Source: Methylomonas sp. AM2-LC (GTDB lineage Bacteria > Pseudomonadota > Gammaproteobacteria > Methylococcales > Methylomonadaceae). Taken from it: a DNA stretch of 64,000 bases. Made by a program: the position numbers and the translations under genes. The stretch is from the NCBI RefSeq assembly GCF_039904985.1, contig NZ_CP157005.1, positions 4,545,501-4,609,500 of the forward strand. Direction: 5' to 3'. The notes under the pieces were generated by a model. That model was not told the DNA's origin. It searched no databases and saw only the letters and a list, made by a program, of their open reading frames with translations. Positions 24,212 to 34,581 of the stretch are shown in pieces; position 1 is the stretch's first letter, and each line of letters opens with the position of its first letter.

Positions 24212-25402
24212 TTACTCAACAATGGAAGCAACAACACCTGCACCCACGGTACGACCACCTTCACGGATAGCAAAACGTAAACCTTCTTCCATCGCGATCG
24301 GTGAAATTAATTTTACGGTTACCGCTATATTGTCACCAGGCATAACCATTTCCACACCTTCTGGTAAATCGACTGCGCCAGTTACATCAGTAGTACGGAA
24401 ATAAAACTGTGGACGGTATCCATTAAAGAACGGGGTATGACGACCACCCTCTTCTTTTGATAATACGTAGATCTCAGCTTTGAAGTGTGCATGTGGTTTA
24501 ATACTATTGACATGTGCCAAAACTTGACCACGTTCAACGTCATCTCTTTTGGTACCACGCAATAATACACCTACGTTGTCACCAGCCTGACCTTGATCAA
24601 GTAATTTGCGGAACATTTCAACACCGGTACAAGTTGTTTTAACAGTGGCTTTAATACCCACAATCTCAACCTCTTCACCAACCTTGACAATACCACGCTC
24701 TACACGGCCAGTTACAACTGTACCACGACCTGATATTGAAAATACGTCTTCGATAGGCATCAAGAATTTGCCATCAATTGCACGTTCTGGTTGCGGAATA
24801 TAACTATCCAATGCTTCTACCAGACGTACTACAGACTGTACACCAATTTCACTTTGCTCGCCTTCTAAGGCTTTCAGCGCTGAACCAACGATAATTGGTG
24901 TGTCGTCGCCAGGAAATTCATATTGATTCAATAATTCACGAATTTCCATCTCAACTAATTCGATCAATTCGGCATCATCAACCATGTCCGCTTTGTTCAA
25001 GAACACCACAATGTAAGGAACACCTACCTGTCTTGACAACAGAATATGTTCACGTGTTTGTGGCATTGGGCCATCCGCTGCTGAACAGACCAAAATTGCG
25101 CCATCCATTTGCGCAGCACCCGTAATCATGTTTTTTACATAGTCAGCGTGTCCTGGGCAGTCAACATGCGCATAATGACGGTTTGCTGATTCGTACTCAA
25201 CGTGCGATGTCGAAATGGTAATACCACGTGCACGTTCTTCGGGTGCGTTATCGATTTGATCGAACGCTTTTACTTCGCCGCCTTGCAGCTCAGCCATTAC
25301 TTTTGTTAATGCCGCTGTTAAAGTAGTTTTGCCATGATCAACGTGACCTATGGTGCCAACGTTAACGTGCGGTTTTTTTCTTTCAAATTTTTCTTTAGCC
25401 AT
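24212..25402 (-). CDS. tufB: Elongation factor Tu (copy in the tRNA-tufB operon)
   Basis: The 396-residue EF-Tu is identical in sequence to the product of the copy next to fusA. It sits after tRNA-Tyr, tRNA-Gly and tRNA-Thr and before tRNA-Trp, the thrU-tyrU-glyT-thrT-tufB type arrangement of E. coli. Transcription of tRNA substrates together with their carrier is thought to match their supply. It has G1 GHVDHGKT at residues 19-26. The second tuf is probably kept the same by gene conversion. Confidence 0.98.
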   Translation of the reverse strand: MAKEKFERKKPHVNVGTIGHVDHGKTTLTAALTKVMAELQGGEVKAFDQIDNAPEERARGITISTSHVEYESANRHYAHVDCPGHADYVKNMITGAAQMDGAILVCSAADGPMPQTREHILLSRQVGVPYIVVFLNKADMVDDAELIELVEMEIRELLNQYEFPGDDTPIIVGSALKALEGEQSEIGVQSVVRLVEALDSYIPQPERAIDGKFLMPIEDVFSISGRGTVVTGRVERGIVKVGEEVEIVGIKATVKTTCTGVEMFRKLLDQGQAGDNVGVLLRGTKRDDVERGQVLAHVNSIKPHAHFKAEIYVLSKEEGGRHTPFFNGYRPQFYFRTTDVTGAVDLPEGVEMVMPGDNIAVTVKLISPIAMEEGLRFAIREGGRTVGAGVVASIVE

Positions 25403-25440
25403 TACGAAAACATCCTACAACAGAATCAATCATCTTAAAC

Positions 25441-25516
<76 letters not shown>

Positions 25517-25541
25517 GTCATTAAATCGGTATTATGAATAG

Positions 25542-25615
25542 TGGAGCGGGTGATGGGAATCGAACCCACGCAATCAGCTTGGAAGGCTGGAGTTCTACCA
25601 TTGAACTACACCCGC
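25542..25615 (-). tRNA. tRNA-Gly (TCC anticodon)
   Basis: The 74-base gene has acceptor GCGGGTG/CACCCGC, anticodon stem CAGC-type with loop CTTCCAA, and T-loop GGTTCGATT. CCA is encoded. It lies between tRNA-Tyr and tRNA-Thr. Confidence 0.98.
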
Positions 25616-25634
25616 AGATCCAATTCAAATTTGA

Positions 25635-25719
25635 TGGTGGAGGGGGGAGGATTCGAACCTCCGAAGGTAGAACCGGCAGATTTACAGTCTGATCCCTTTG
25701 GCCGCTCGGGAACCCCTCC
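25635..25719 (-). tRNA. tRNA-Tyr (GTA anticodon)
   Basis: The 85-base class II tRNA has a long variable arm, acceptor GGAGGGG/CCCCTCC, anticodon loop CTGTAAA and encoded CCA. It is the first gene after the promoter at 25736-25764. Confidence 0.98.
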
Positions 25720-25735
25720 GTCATACAATCTAGAA

Positions 25736-25764
25736 ATTATGCCTATATTTATTCTGCTCGTCAA
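25736..25764 (-). promoter_or_regulatory. Promoter for the tRNA-Tyr/Gly/Thr-tufB operon
   Basis: On the minus strand, a -35 box TTGACG (25764-25759) and a -10 box CATAAT (25741-25736) are 17 bases apart; the mature tRNA-Tyr begins 16 bases after the -10 box. It lies in the 63-base gap between the pth stop and the tRNA-Tyr gene. Confidence 0.75.
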
Positions 25765-25782
25765 GCTTTTTATTATTTTTGA

Positions 25783-26355
25783 CTATATTTGAGCAGGAAG
25801 TAATGCATTTAGTTTAGCCATATCAGCATCCACAAGCCAATCGAAATCTTTAATCAGCACTTGACATACTTTATCCAACAACTCACTACCTGCTTGCGAT
25901 GGCTTAGAAAGTACATAATCAGCCACATTTCCGCCCAGCGAGGGACGGCCAATACCTAGACGCAATCGATAAAAGTTTCTTGAGTCAAGATGCGCAATAA
26001 TATCTCGCAATCCATTGTGTCCAGCGTGACCGCCATCTAATTTTAACTTTATTACTCCCTCAGCCAATTCCAGCTCATCATGAACCACCAGCATTTCTTC
26101 TGGCTTTAGCTTGTAATAACGCATTACTTTTCCAACAGATAAACCACTTTTATTCATAAACGTTAACGGCTTAATCAAAATTAAGTCCTTACCATTTATC
26201 GAACAACTAATAACGTCACTCTGAAACTGTGAACTTGATTTCCACACCAAACCATTTTGTAACGCTAGGTGATTTAAAAAAATAAACCCGGCATTATGCC
26301 GGGTTTTTTCATACTGTGAACCCGGATTACCCAGGCCAACGATAAGCTTAATCAT
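25783..26355 (-). CDS. pth: Peptidyl-tRNA hydrolase
   Basis: The 190-residue enzyme recycles peptidyl-tRNA released prematurely from ribosomes. It has the family motifs VGLGNPGSQYEKTRHNAGF (residues 6-24, containing catalytic His20 of KTRHN), FMNKSG at about 66-71 and HDELELAEG at about 92-100 with its conserved Asp. It lies 15 bases after rplY. The early codons encode a perfect palindrome resembling a terminator (26284-26306). Confidence 0.97.
   Translation of the reverse strand: MIKLIVGLGNPGSQYEKTRHNAGFIFLNHLALQNGLVWKSSSQFQSDVISCSINGKDLILIKPLTFMNKSGLSVGKVMRYYKLKPEEMLVVHDELELAEGVIKLKLDGGHAGHNGLRDIIAHLDSRNFYRLRLGIGRPSLGGNVADYVLSKPSQAGSELLDKVCQVLIKDFDWLVDADMAKLNALLPAQI
26284..26306. repeat. 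Terminator-like palindrome inside pth
   Basis: Perfect 11-base arms (26284-26294 and 26296-26306) around a single central base, GC-rich in the middle. Downstream on the pth sense strand is a tract of T's broken by one A (26283-26274); on the other strand six T's follow at once. It spans about codons 17-24 of pth (KTRHNAGF). On either strand it has the form of an intrinsic terminator. Translating ribosomes would prevent it folding on the sense strand. Confidence 0.65.
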
Positions 26356-26370
26356 TCAAAAGATAATCGC

Positions 26371-26970
26371 TTATCCAGCCGCCTCATCAGCGCCTTTTGC
26401 TTTAACGATTTGCGCAATAGGATGATCATGCTCAGTACCATGCTGCAGTGCGACTATTTCCACTCCTGCAGGCAGCACTAGATCTGACAAATGCACTGTC
26501 GCACCCACATCCACTGATGACAAATCTACTTCTATAAATTCCGGCAATGCAGAAGGCATACACAAAACTTCAACATCACTCATTGTGTGATTGACAATTC
26601 CGCCTTTTTTTACACCAACAGAAACAGCTTCGTTAATAAAATGCAGAGGCACATGAACTTTTAATTTGTGCGTCGCATCTACGCGCATAAAATCCAAATG
26701 CAATATGATTGGCTTAGCCGGATGACGCTGAATATGCTTTAATACAGCTTTCTCGGTTTTGTTGCCAATTTTAACATCCAGCACATGCGAATAAACTGCC
26801 TCATGAGCAAGATGCTTAACAATCTCATTATGATCCAGTACCAGCATCTCTGGAGCTGACTCACCACCATAGATCACTGCAGGCACTTTACCCAGACGAC
26901 GCACTGCTTTAGCTGCAATACTGCCAACACCACTACGGGTCTCAGCAACAAATTCAAAAACGTTAGCCAT
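26371..26970 (-). CDS. rplY: 50S ribosomal protein L25, long CTC form
   Basis: The 199-residue protein is the general-stress CTC/TL5 form of L25, with an N-terminal 5S rRNA-binding domain (about residues 1-93) and a C-terminal beta domain, unlike the 94-residue E. coli protein. The motif GKVPAVIYGG at about residues 27-36 is typical. It lies between prs (50 bases upstream) and pth, the usual gammaproteobacterial order. Confidence 0.95.
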   Translation of the reverse strand: MANVFEFVAETRSGVGSIAAKAVRRLGKVPAVIYGGESAPEMLVLDHNEIVKHLAHEAVYSHVLDVKIGNKTEKAVLKHIQRHPAKPIILHLDFMRVDATHKLKVHVPLHFINEAVSVGVKKGGIVNHTMSDVEVLCMPSALPEFIEVDLSSVDVGATVHLSDLVLPAGVEIVALQHGTEHDHPIAQIVKAKGADEAAG

Positions 26971-27020
26971 TTCTTCTCCAAAAGCCTGTTATCACAAGCA
27001 CTACTTAATTGTTACCATCT

Positions 27021-27974
27021 CTAATCAACATAAAGCGAACTTACTGACTCACCAACGGCTATACGCCGAATTGTCTCAGCCAACATTTCTGCTACGCTTA
27101 ACTGTCTAATTTTTCCAATTGTCAGCAACTCTTCCGAAAGCGGAATCGTGTCAGTTACCACTAACTCATCAAGCACTGAATTTCGAACATTTTCCGCTGC
27201 CGAACCCGACAAAACCGGATGCGTACAGTATGCAACCACTTTGGTCGCACCATTTTTCTTTAAGGCCGCAGCTGCATGACACAAGGTACCGGCAGTATCA
27301 ACCAAATCGTCTACCATAACACATGTTTTTCCTTCAACATCACCAATAATATGCATGATCTCAGAAACATTAGCTCGCGGTCTTCGCTTGTCGATAATAG
27401 CCAAATCAGCATCGCCTAGTCGTTTTGCTAAAGCTCGCGCCCTAACCACCCCACCAACATCTGGAGAAACAACTATCAAATTCTCATATTCCTGACGCCA
27501 CACATCACCTAATAAAATGGGTGAAGCGTACACATTATCAACTGGTACACCAAAAAAACCTTGAATCTGATCTGCATGCAAATCAACAGTTAACACTCTA
27601 TCTGCACCCGCATTACCTATCATATCAGCCACTAATCTGGCAGTGATTGGCACTCTCGCGGATCTTGAGCGTCTATCTTGTCTAGCATAGCCATAGTAAG
27701 GCATTACAGCCGTTATTCGTGCAGCCGATGCTCTACGCATGGCATCAATTAGCACCAATAACTCCATTAAATTCTCATTAGTCGGAGCGCACGTTGGTTG
27801 AACGATAAAAACATCCCTACCTCTGACATTTTCTTCTATCTCAACATAAATTTCGCCATCACTAAATCGCCCAACAGTTGCCATTCCCAGGCGCATGTTA
27901 AGCTTCTTGACAATACCTTCAGACAACGCAATATTTGCATTGCCCGAGAATACCATTATCGAGGCCTCACGCAT
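27021..27974 (-). CDS. prs: Ribose-phosphate pyrophosphokinase (PRPP synthetase)
   Basis: The enzyme makes PRPP from ribose 5-phosphate and ATP for nucleotide, His and Trp synthesis. The 317-residue protein has the ATP-site segment [12 protein letters not shown] (about 99-110), the [11 protein letters not shown] motif (about 134-144) and the PRPP loop [10 protein letters not shown] (about 223-232). The ATG at 27974 has a GGGAG Shine-Dalgarno at good spacing; the ATG at 27956 (MVFSGNA) is the homology-based alternative. tRNA-Gln lies upstream, rplY downstream. Confidence 0.97.
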   Translation of the reverse strand: MREASIMVFSGNANIALSEGIVKKLNMRLGMATVGRFSDGEIYVEIEENVRGRDVFIVQPTCAPTNENLMELLVLIDAMRRASAARITAVMPYYGYARQDRRSRSARVPITARLVADMIGNAGADRVLTVDLHADQIQGFFGVPVDNVYASPILLGDVWRQEYENLIVVSPDVGGVVRARALAKRLGDADLAIIDKRRPRANVSEIMHIIGDVEGKTCVMVDDLVDTAGTLCHAAAALKKNGATKVVAYCTHPVLSGSAAENVRNSVLDELVVTDTIPLSEELLTIGKIRQLSVAEMLAETIRRIAVGESVSSLYVD

Positions 27975-28004
27975 TCAAGACTCCCAGAATTAGTGTTTGG
28001 AGAA

Positions 28005-28079
28005 TGGCTGGGCTGCTAGGATTCGAACCTAGGTATGCGGAGATCAAAACCCCGTGCCTTACCGCTTGGCGACAGCCCA
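28005..28079 (-). tRNA. tRNA-Gln (TTG anticodon)
   Basis: The 75-base gene has acceptor TGGGCTG/CAGCCCA, anticodon loop containing TTG, T-loop GGTTCGAAT and encoded CCA. It lies between ispE and prs, the conserved gammaproteobacterial position. Confidence 0.98.
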
Positions 28080-28093
28080 TTTAACTGATTAAC

Positions 28094-28960
28094 TTATCCG
28101 TGTTTAAATCGATTATGGAGTGGTGAGATATTTAAACCTTTTGTTAAATAAACTTGCCACTCATTTTTTAAAGATGCATATGCATTTCTGGCTTCTAATT
28201 CAGTTAAAAACTGCGCAAATACACATGCGCCCGTTCCTGTTAACTTAGCCTCTGCATATTTTGATAAAGCTAGCATTGCATCTTTTACTTGTGGATACTG
28301 CTTACAAACAGTGGCCGTACAATCATTACGACCATCACCCTCAATAAAGTCCGTCATTTTGATTGGTTTACTATCCCTTGTCAAGTCTTTGGCAGAAAAT
28401 ATTTCTTTTGTATTTACATGGCAATCGGGTTTAATAATTACTAACCAATTTTCTGGCACCTCGATAGCCTGTAATTTTTCGCCCACACCTTCACCCCATG
28501 CAGTATGTCCATAAACAAATACAGGCACATCAGCGCCCAATTTCAAGCCTATTTCCATTAGCTTTTGCAACGATAACTCCAAACCCCATAAACGATTCAA
28601 AACAACTAAGGTAGTGGCCGCATCAGAACTCCCCCCCCCTAATCCACCACCCATAGGCAAAACTTTATCTACTTCAATACGAACACCTTGCTGGCATCCT
28701 GTTATCTGTTTTAATAGGTTGGCTGCCCGCACCGTTAAATCATCTTGCTCCGGCACTCCAGGTATTGGCTTTTGCAAACCAATCCTATCATCGTTAACCG
28801 GATGAAAAGTTAACCAATCACATAAATCAGTCATCTGAAATACAGTTTGTAACAAATGATAACCATCTTCCCGCTGGCCAATAATTCTAAGCATCAAATT
28901 TATTTTAGCGGGTGCAGGCCATTTTTCACCCCACCCTAATTCCAATAACTCTTTATCCAT
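28094..28960 (-). CDS. ispE: 4-diphosphocytidyl-2-C-methyl-D-erythritol kinase
   Basis: This GHMP kinase phosphorylates CDP-methylerythritol in the MEP isoprenoid pathway. It has the PAPAKINLMLRI substrate segment near the N-terminus and the ATP loop PMGGGLGGGSSDAA (about residues 91-104). The ATG at 28960 overlaps the lolB stop (TAATG), giving 288 residues; a GTG at 28975 would add five. The ATP-loop glycines are encoded by a run of nine G's (28631-28639), a slippage-prone tract. tRNA-Gln follows 14 bases after the stop. Confidence 0.95.
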   Translation of the reverse strand: MDKELLELGWGEKWPAPAKINLMLRIIGQREDGYHLLQTVFQMTDLCDWLTFHPVNDDRIGLQKPIPGVPEQDDLTVRAANLLKQITGCQQGVRIEVDKVLPMGGGLGGGSSDAATTLVVLNRLWGLELSLQKLMEIGLKLGADVPVFVYGHTAWGEGVGEKLQAIEVPENWLVIIKPDCHVNTKEIFSAKDLTRDSKPIKMTDFIEGDGRNDCTATVCKQYPQVKDAMLALSKYAEAKLTGTGACVFAQFLTELEARNAYASLKNEWQVYLTKGLNISPLHNRFKHG

Positions 28961-29526
28961 TACGACAATTCCCACTGATCTATAACCAACCTGACTTTTG
29001 TTTTTTCTTTTTCAGATGATATTTTTCTTGGCAACGTTTCAGAATTTAAATTTTGTAATTCCTTATACCTAACCATCCAACCGTTCTGGATAAAACCATC
29101 ACTTATTTCTGTATAGGCCTGTTCAGGATCAGTCACACCTAACACCCAGAAACGCAATGCTTGAGCTGGTATATCAACGCCAAGCAACGCTGTTAAGACC
29201 GAATCGACTCTACCTAGATAAGCTTGTTGTTGCTCACCGTCATCAACAGTTATCTTATCTCCGACAATTGTAATCGCGACTCTACCTTGTGCTAATGGTC
29301 CATATAATTCTATATTGTCTTCGTTTACACGATGTCGCCAATTAATTGAAGCAGAAATAGAATTCTTCTCATCAACCAACGCTAACCGACCTGAAAAATA
29401 CCAGTTAGCTTGCTTTTGCAAATGCTGCATTAAACCCAACTGATATACCTCAATCGGTTTTTCAGATAAGGTCGCACAAGCATTGAGAGTTAATGCCAGT
29501 ACCACAAAAAGTAATAAACATCTCAT
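28960..29526 (-). CDS. lolB: Outer membrane lipoprotein LolB
   Basis: LolB receives lipoproteins from LolA and inserts them into the outer membrane. The 188-residue precursor has a signal peptide with lipobox LNAC (Cys17), then a LolB fold with WYFSGRLALVDEKNSISASINW-like strands and a WMVRY strand near the C-terminus. It overlaps the upstream TPR gene by 4 bases (ATGA) and ispE by the TAATG junction, so the three are translationally coupled. Confidence 0.92.
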   Translation of the reverse strand: MRCLLLFVVLALTLNACATLSEKPIEVYQLGLMQHLQKQANWYFSGRLALVDEKNSISASINWRHRVNEDNIELYGPLAQGRVAITIVGDKITVDDGEQQQAYLGRVDSVLTALLGVDIPAQALRFWVLGVTDPEQAYTEISDGFIQNGWMVRYKELQNLNSETLPRKISSEKEKTKVRLVIDQWELS

Positions 29527-31250
29527 TTTTGCTCATCAGACAAAAATCGCTGCTTAAACTGCTGAAGATATTCATCCTCAGGTGATTTCTTATAGGCATT
29601 TTCAAAAATATCCTTGGCTTCTCTAGTGCTTCCCATTACCCATAAAACTTCAGCAACATGCGCAGCAATTTCATTCTCAGGATCTTTGGCATAGGCTTTT
29701 TTTAAATACTCTAAAGCCAATTCCAATCGACCTCGCTTAAACTGCAGCCAACCATAACTGTCCACAATAACAGCTTCATCAGGTTGCAATTTTAAAGCAT
29801 GATCAAGATATTTTTCAGCTTCATCATAACGCGTTGTTTTATCGGTCAGCGTATAACCCATTGCATTTAAAGCACCTACATCATCAGGGTTTTTCAACAA
29901 AATTTGATGTAGATCCGCTTCCAAAACATCTAACTTATTTATACGTTCTGCTACTAATGCACGCGCATACAAAACATCACGATTATCAGGTACATCTTTA
30001 AGTGCCAACGTTAACTCATCAAACGCTTGCTGATATTTACCTTGTTGATTATATAACTCGGCTTTAATCATGAGAATGCGTAGCTTCTGCTCGGGATATT
30101 TGCTTTCCATGTGTCGAACACGCTGTTCAACTTCATCCAGACGCTTTTGATTTAACAACAGGGAAACGGCAGCTAAATCAGCATCAAAAGAAAAATTACC
30201 CTGTCCTACTTTATCAAACCAGCCTAACGCCCTATCAGGATGATGACGCTCCAATTCTACCTTACCCAAATAAAAACTAGCCTGATCTTCCCAGTCGGGC
30301 TTATTTACTAATTTCTCAAGATAATATTCAGACTTTTCATACTGATTACGCTGCATATAAATCATCGCCATTGAAAACAGACTTTCAGCATCATCAGGCT
30401 TTTCATCCAGCACTTTTTGACAAACACGAATTGCATCATCAAATGCGCCAGCGTTCATCAATACCTCAATCAACAACTTTCTAAGTTGCACATCATCAGG
30501 CGATTGCTTTACTGCTTTTTCCAAATAACTGCGAGCCTTAACCATGTCACCAGCACGACCTGATAGTTGGGCTTGAAAAATAATAGCCCTAGTCCAATCA
30601 GGTTGCATTTGCAGAACTTGCGAAATTTTATCCTGAGCTAAAACATTATTAGGTATTACCGATGCATAGACTGCTTGCACAAATAACAGCTCAGCCTGTT
30701 GAGGGTGCATCTTGTTAAGATCTTCAAGTACATTGTATGTAAACTGAATACGACCTTCTTTTTCAAACAGTTTCAACATTTCCAAAAGGCTAGACTCAAA
30801 CCCGGCTGGATCGTGACTTAGCATCACATCCAAACTTTCCAATGTAGCAGCATGATCGGAGTTTTTAACCGCCAATAACACTGCAAACTTTCTAGCCCCC
30901 AAATTATTAGTGTCTTTTTTCAACCAGACCGCCAATGCTTCGCGCGTACGTTTCTCGTCTTTTAAGAACAAACCAATTTTTACGGCTCGCTCTGCAATGC
31001 GCGGATCGTCAACAAGCTTGGCAGCCTGTAAATAAGCATCCATAGCCAGATAATATTCGTTACGCTGCCCGGCAAGTTCGGCAGTCATCAATAAATACAA
31101 CACCTCTTCATCAATTGATGCATTACGCGACACTCCAACATTAAGATGCTCTTGCTGTTCCAATTCATTCTCTGCTTCTGGCAATTTTTCAGGCGTTACC
31201 GCGCAACCCGCCAGACACATGAGTATTGCGATGTTTATCCATTTATTCAT
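29523..31250 (-). CDS. TPR-repeat lipoprotein
   Basis: The 575-residue protein has a lipoprotein signal peptide (MNKWINIAILMCLAGC, lipobox LAGC with Cys16) and then many tetratricopeptide repeats through to the C-terminus (for example DDAESLFSMAMIYMQRNQYE and PDEAVIVDSYGWLQFKRGRL). Proteins of this kind stand upstream of lolB in many gammaproteobacteria, and a scaffolding role in the envelope is likely, but no biochemical function can be read from the sequence. It is the first gene of a coupled TPR-lolB-ispE unit divergent from hemA. Confidence 0.85.
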   Translation of the reverse strand: MNKWINIAILMCLAGCAVTPEKLPEAENELEQQEHLNVGVSRNASIDEEVLYLLMTAELAGQRNEYYLAMDAYLQAAKLVDDPRIAERAVKIGLFLKDEKRTREALAVWLKKDTNNLGARKFAVLLAVKNSDHAATLESLDVMLSHDPAGFESSLLEMLKLFEKEGRIQFTYNVLEDLNKMHPQQAELLFVQAVYASVIPNNVLAQDKISQVLQMQPDWTRAIIFQAQLSGRAGDMVKARSYLEKAVKQSPDDVQLRKLLIEVLMNAGAFDDAIRVCQKVLDEKPDDAESLFSMAMIYMQRNQYEKSEYYLEKLVNKPDWEDQASFYLGKVELERHHPDRALGWFDKVGQGNFSFDADLAAVSLLLNQKRLDEVEQRVRHMESKYPEQKLRILMIKAELYNQQGKYQQAFDELTLALKDVPDNRDVLYARALVAERINKLDVLEADLHQILLKNPDDVGALNAMGYTLTDKTTRYDEAEKYLDHALKLQPDEAVIVDSYGWLQFKRGRLELALEYLKKAYAKDPENEIAAHVAEVLWVMGSTREAKDIFENAYKKSPEDEYLQQFKQRFLSDEQK

Positions 31251-31334
31251 GCAATCAATCGACCCGTTTTCAAAAAATTAGTTAACATAGATTATCAGAA
31301 AAAGTACTTAATTTAGATTTCCGTTGTAATGTAT

Positions 31335-31363
31335 TTGGATAAAAACTCTAGATTCCTTAAAAT
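31335..31363 (+). promoter_or_regulatory. Candidate hemA promoter
   Basis: A -35 box TTGGAT (31335-31340) and a -10 box TAAAAT (31358-31363) are 17 bases apart, placing a start site about 25 bases before the hemA ATG. It is in the 146-base divergent gap between the TPR lipoprotein gene and hemA. Confidence 0.5.
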
Positions 31364-31396
31364 GACTGTCTTTTCTTGTGCTCATATACATAGCCA

Positions 31397-32647
31397 ATGA
31401 CTCTTCTTGCCTTAGGGATTAATTATAATACCGCACCAGTCGCCATTCGCGAACGTTTGGCTTTCCCTGCGGAAATTCTTGATAACACCTTAAAGAACCT
31501 ATGGAATATTAAAGAAATCAATGAGGCTGCCATATTATCCACCTGCAACCGCACAGAATTTTATTATCACGCAGAAAGTGACGACCAAACCATACTCATC
31601 AACTGGATTGCCGACACCAAAAACTTAAACGCAGCTGACTTTACCCCTTATCTTTACGCTTATAAAGATAGCCAATCAATTCGCCACATGTTTCGAGTTG
31701 CCTGCGGACTGGACTCAATGATTTTGGGTGAACCGCAAATCTTGGGACAAATGAAAACTGCCTACCATGCCGCCAATCAGGCTGGTACGCTGGGCAAAAC
31801 ACTGAGCAAATTATTTCAACACACGTTTTCCGCTGCCAAAAAAGTTCGAACAGATACTGCAATCGGTTCAAGCCCGGTATCTGTGGCGTTTGCCGCAGTA
31901 CAGCTGGCACAACAAATTTTCGACAAACTCAGTGAACAAACAGCTCTACTAATAGGCGCAGGCGAAACAATAGAGCTTACCGCCCGACATCTTCATCAGC
32001 ACGGTATTGGTCGAATTATTATCGCCAATCGCACTTATGATAAAGCCCACGCTCTGGCTGCGCAATTTAATGGTTTTGCCATCGCATTGTCCGAGTTACC
32101 CAATCATTTAGCGGAAGCCGACATTGTCGTATCATCCACAGCCAGCCAACTGCCCATTTTGGGTAAAGGACGGGTCGAAAGTGCCATAAAAAAACGTAAG
32201 CATAAGCCTATGTTTATGGTTGACCTAGCCGTACCGCGCGACATAGAATCCGAAGTTGACCAATTACCGGATGTTTACTTATATACAGTTGATGATTTAC
32301 AAAATACTGTTAATCAAAACATGGATTCCCGGCGTCGTGCCGCTGAACAAGCCGAAGAAATTATCGACACCCAAGTTGAACATTTTTTAATTTGGCTGCG
32401 CTCACAAGGTGCCCACGATACCATCCGCGATTTCCGTACTCAGGCAGAGTTTACCCGCGATGATACTCTAAAAAAAGCACTAGCCCAACTTAACAATGGA
32501 ACAAGTCCAGAAGAAGTATTGCAACGACTGGCATACACCCTGACCAATAAACTAATCCACACCCCTTGTGTACAATTACGTGATGCTGGAGCTAACGAAC
32601 GCCACGACTTGATTGCCGCCTCACGTGAAATTTTCAAATTAAGATAG
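31397..32647 (+). CDS. hemA: Glutamyl-tRNA reductase
   Basis: The enzyme reduces Glu-tRNA to glutamate-1-semialdehyde, the first committed step of haem and corrin synthesis in the C5 pathway. The 416-residue protein has [18 protein letters not shown] at residues 5-22, the catalytic Cys in STCNRTEFY (about 48-56) and an NADPH fold with [13 protein letters not shown] (about 188-200). It starts a run of closely spaced plus-strand genes (hemA-prfA gap 4 bases), an order conserved in gammaproteobacteria. Confidence 0.98.
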   Translation: MTLLALGINYNTAPVAIRERLAFPAEILDNTLKNLWNIKEINEAAILSTCNRTEFYYHAESDDQTILINWIADTKNLNAADFTPYLYAYKDSQSIRHMFRVACGLDSMILGEPQILGQMKTAYHAANQAGTLGKTLSKLFQHTFSAAKKVRTDTAIGSSPVSVAFAAVQLAQQIFDKLSEQTALLIGAGETIELTARHLHQHGIGRIIIANRTYDKAHALAAQFNGFAIALSELPNHLAEADIVVSSTASQLPILGKGRVESAIKKRKHKPMFMVDLAVPRDIESEVDQLPDVYLYTVDDLQNTVNQNMDSRRRAAEQAEEIIDTQVEHFLIWLRSQGAHDTIRDFRTQAEFTRDDTLKKALAQLNNGTSPEEVLQRLAYTLTNKLIHTPCVQLRDAGANERHDLIAASREIFKLR

Positions 32648-32651
32648 ACCA

Positions 32652-33740
32652 ATGATGAAGCCCTCCATACAAACCAAACTCGAAAACCTTAGCGAACGCT
32701 TTGAAGAAATAACTGCACTTCTTTCGCAACCCGAAGTACAAAGTAATCAAAATCAATTCCGCAGCCTTAGCCAGGAATATGCGCAACTTGACCCAATTGT
32801 CGCCTGCTATCACGCCTACGAAGAAAACGAGAGCCATCTGATTGCCGCTAAAGAAATGGCAAAGGACAGCGATCCAGAACTACGCGAAATGGCAAAAGAA
32901 GAAATTCAGGATGCCGAATCGACACGCGAGGATCTAGAACAGCAATTACAAATACTGTTATTGCCAAAAGATCCAAACGATAATCGCAATGTATTTTTAG
33001 AAGTCCGTGCGGGTACAGGTGGCGATGAAGCCGCTATTTTTTCTGGCGACTTGGCCAGAATGTATCAACGCTATGCGGAAAAACTGGGCTGGACAACCGA
33101 GATTATCAACGAAAATCGTGGCGAACACGGTGGCTACAAAGAAGTTATCTTGCGCGTCAGCGGTCAAAATGTCTATTCACAACTCAAATTCGAGTCAGGC
33201 ACTCATCGTGTACAACGCGTGCCTGAAACTGAATCTCAGGGCCGGGTACATACTTCGGCTTGCACAGTTGCAATCATGCCAGAGGTAGACAGTATTGATG
33301 AAATAGACATTAATCCTGCTGATTTACGTGTTGATACCTATCGAGCGTCCGGCGCGGGTGGCCAGCACGTTAACCGTACTGATTCAGCCATACGTATCAC
33401 CCATATTCCTTCCGGCGTAGTAGTTGAATGTCAAGACGAACGATCACAACATAAAAATCGGGCCCGCGCCATGTCATTGTTGCAATCACGCCTGTTAGCT
33501 TCTGCTCAGGAAAAGCAACATGCCGAACAATCTGAAAACCGCAAATTACAAGTGGGTAGCGGCGATCGTTCGGAGCGGATTCGTACTTATAATTTTCCAC
33601 AAGGTAGACTGACTGATCATCGCATCAATCTAACCCTTTACAAACTTGAAGACATCATGGAAGGCGGCTTAGAGCAAGTCATCCAACCCCTGATAAATGA
33701 GCATCAGGCCGAACTGCTAACCCAACTAGGCAATGCTTAA
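32652..33740 (+). CDS. prfA: Peptide chain release factor 1
   Basis: RF1 recognises UAA and UAG. The 362-residue protein has the GGQ loop ([16 protein letters not shown]) whose Gln is methylated by PrmC, encoded next door. The codon-recognition motif reads PET (in [16 protein letters not shown]), a common variant of the E. coli PAT. It overlaps prmC by 8 bases. The start is ATGATG; either Met is possible. Confidence 0.98.
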   Translation: MMKPSIQTKLENLSERFEEITALLSQPEVQSNQNQFRSLSQEYAQLDPIVACYHAYEENESHLIAAKEMAKDSDPELREMAKEEIQDAESTREDLEQQLQILLLPKDPNDNRNVFLEVRAGTGGDEAAIFSGDLARMYQRYAEKLGWTTEIINENRGEHGGYKEVILRVSGQNVYSQLKFESGTHRVQRVPETESQGRVHTSACTVAIMPEVDSIDEIDINPADLRVDTYRASGAGGQHVNRTDSAIRITHIPSGVVVECQDERSQHKNRARAMSLLQSRLLASAQEKQHAEQSENRKLQVGSGDRSERIRTYNFPQGRLTDHRINLTLYKLEDIMEGGLEQVIQPLINEHQAELLTQLGNA

Positions 33741-34581
33741 ATCTATTCAACAATTACTTAAGCATGCCAGTGCACAGTTAACGCCAACATCAGAGACAGC
33801 CCTGCTGGATGCTGAGGTGTTGCTCTGCCACTGCCTTGGAAAAAATCGTTCATTTTTAAGGACATGGCCAGAGAAACAACTCGAGATTAGCCAGCAAAAA
33901 CACTTTGCAAGCTTGGTAGCACAACGTCAGAACGGCATACCCATCGCCTATCTAACAGGGCATCGCGAATTTTGGTCGCGAACGTTCCAAGTTAACCCAG
34001 ATGTGTTGATACCCAGACCGGATAGCGAATTACTCATCGAACTCAGCTTGGAGTTACTCCCCAGCAATCGACCCTGTAAAATTCTCGATCTTGGCACGGG
34101 TTCTGGCATTCTGGCTATCACCCTAGCAGCAGAAAGGCCCCAAGCCCAAGTACTGGCCATTGATATAAGCCAGCAAGCCATCACTACAGCCAAACACAAT
34201 GCCGATCAACTTAACATAAGCAACACGCGCTTTATGGTATCCCACTGGCTAGATAAGGTGGTAGAACGAGATTTTGATTTAATTATTAGCAATCCACCCT
34301 ATATTGCAGAAAACGACCCGCATTTACAACAAGGTGACCTACGTTTCGAACCGACACACGCTTTAGTCAGCACAGAAAATGGCCTTAAAGACATTCGTCT
34401 GCTCAGCGCTCAAGCCACCCGACATCTAAAACCGAAGGGTTATTTACTGGTTGAACATGGTTATAATCAGACCCATGAAGTTCAAGCCCTGTTCGCCGCC
34501 GCACAACTGGATAACATAAACACGTTTAACGACCTGTCTGGTCAACCTCGCGTCACTTCTGGAATATGGAATCAGTCATGA
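33733..34581 (+). CDS. prmC: Release factor glutamine methyltransferase
   Basis: PrmC methylates the Gln of the GGQ motif in RF1 and RF2 using SAM. The 282-residue protein has an N-terminal helical domain, the SAM motif [15 protein letters not shown] (about residues 117-131) and the catalytic NPPY (in [10 protein letters not shown], about 187-196). It overlaps its substrate gene prfA by 8 bases and the next gene by 4 bases. Confidence 0.97.
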   Translation: MLKSIQQLLKHASAQLTPTSETALLDAEVLLCHCLGKNRSFLRTWPEKQLEISQQKHFASLVAQRQNGIPIAYLTGHREFWSRTFQVNPDVLIPRPDSELLIELSLELLPSNRPCKILDLGTGSGILAITLAAERPQAQVLAIDISQQAITTAKHNADQLNISNTRFMVSHWLDKVVERDFDLIISNPPYIAENDPHLQQGDLRFEPTHALVSTENGLKDIRLLSAQATRHLKPKGYLLVEHGYNQTHEVQALFAAAQLDNINTFNDLSGQPRVTSGIWNQS

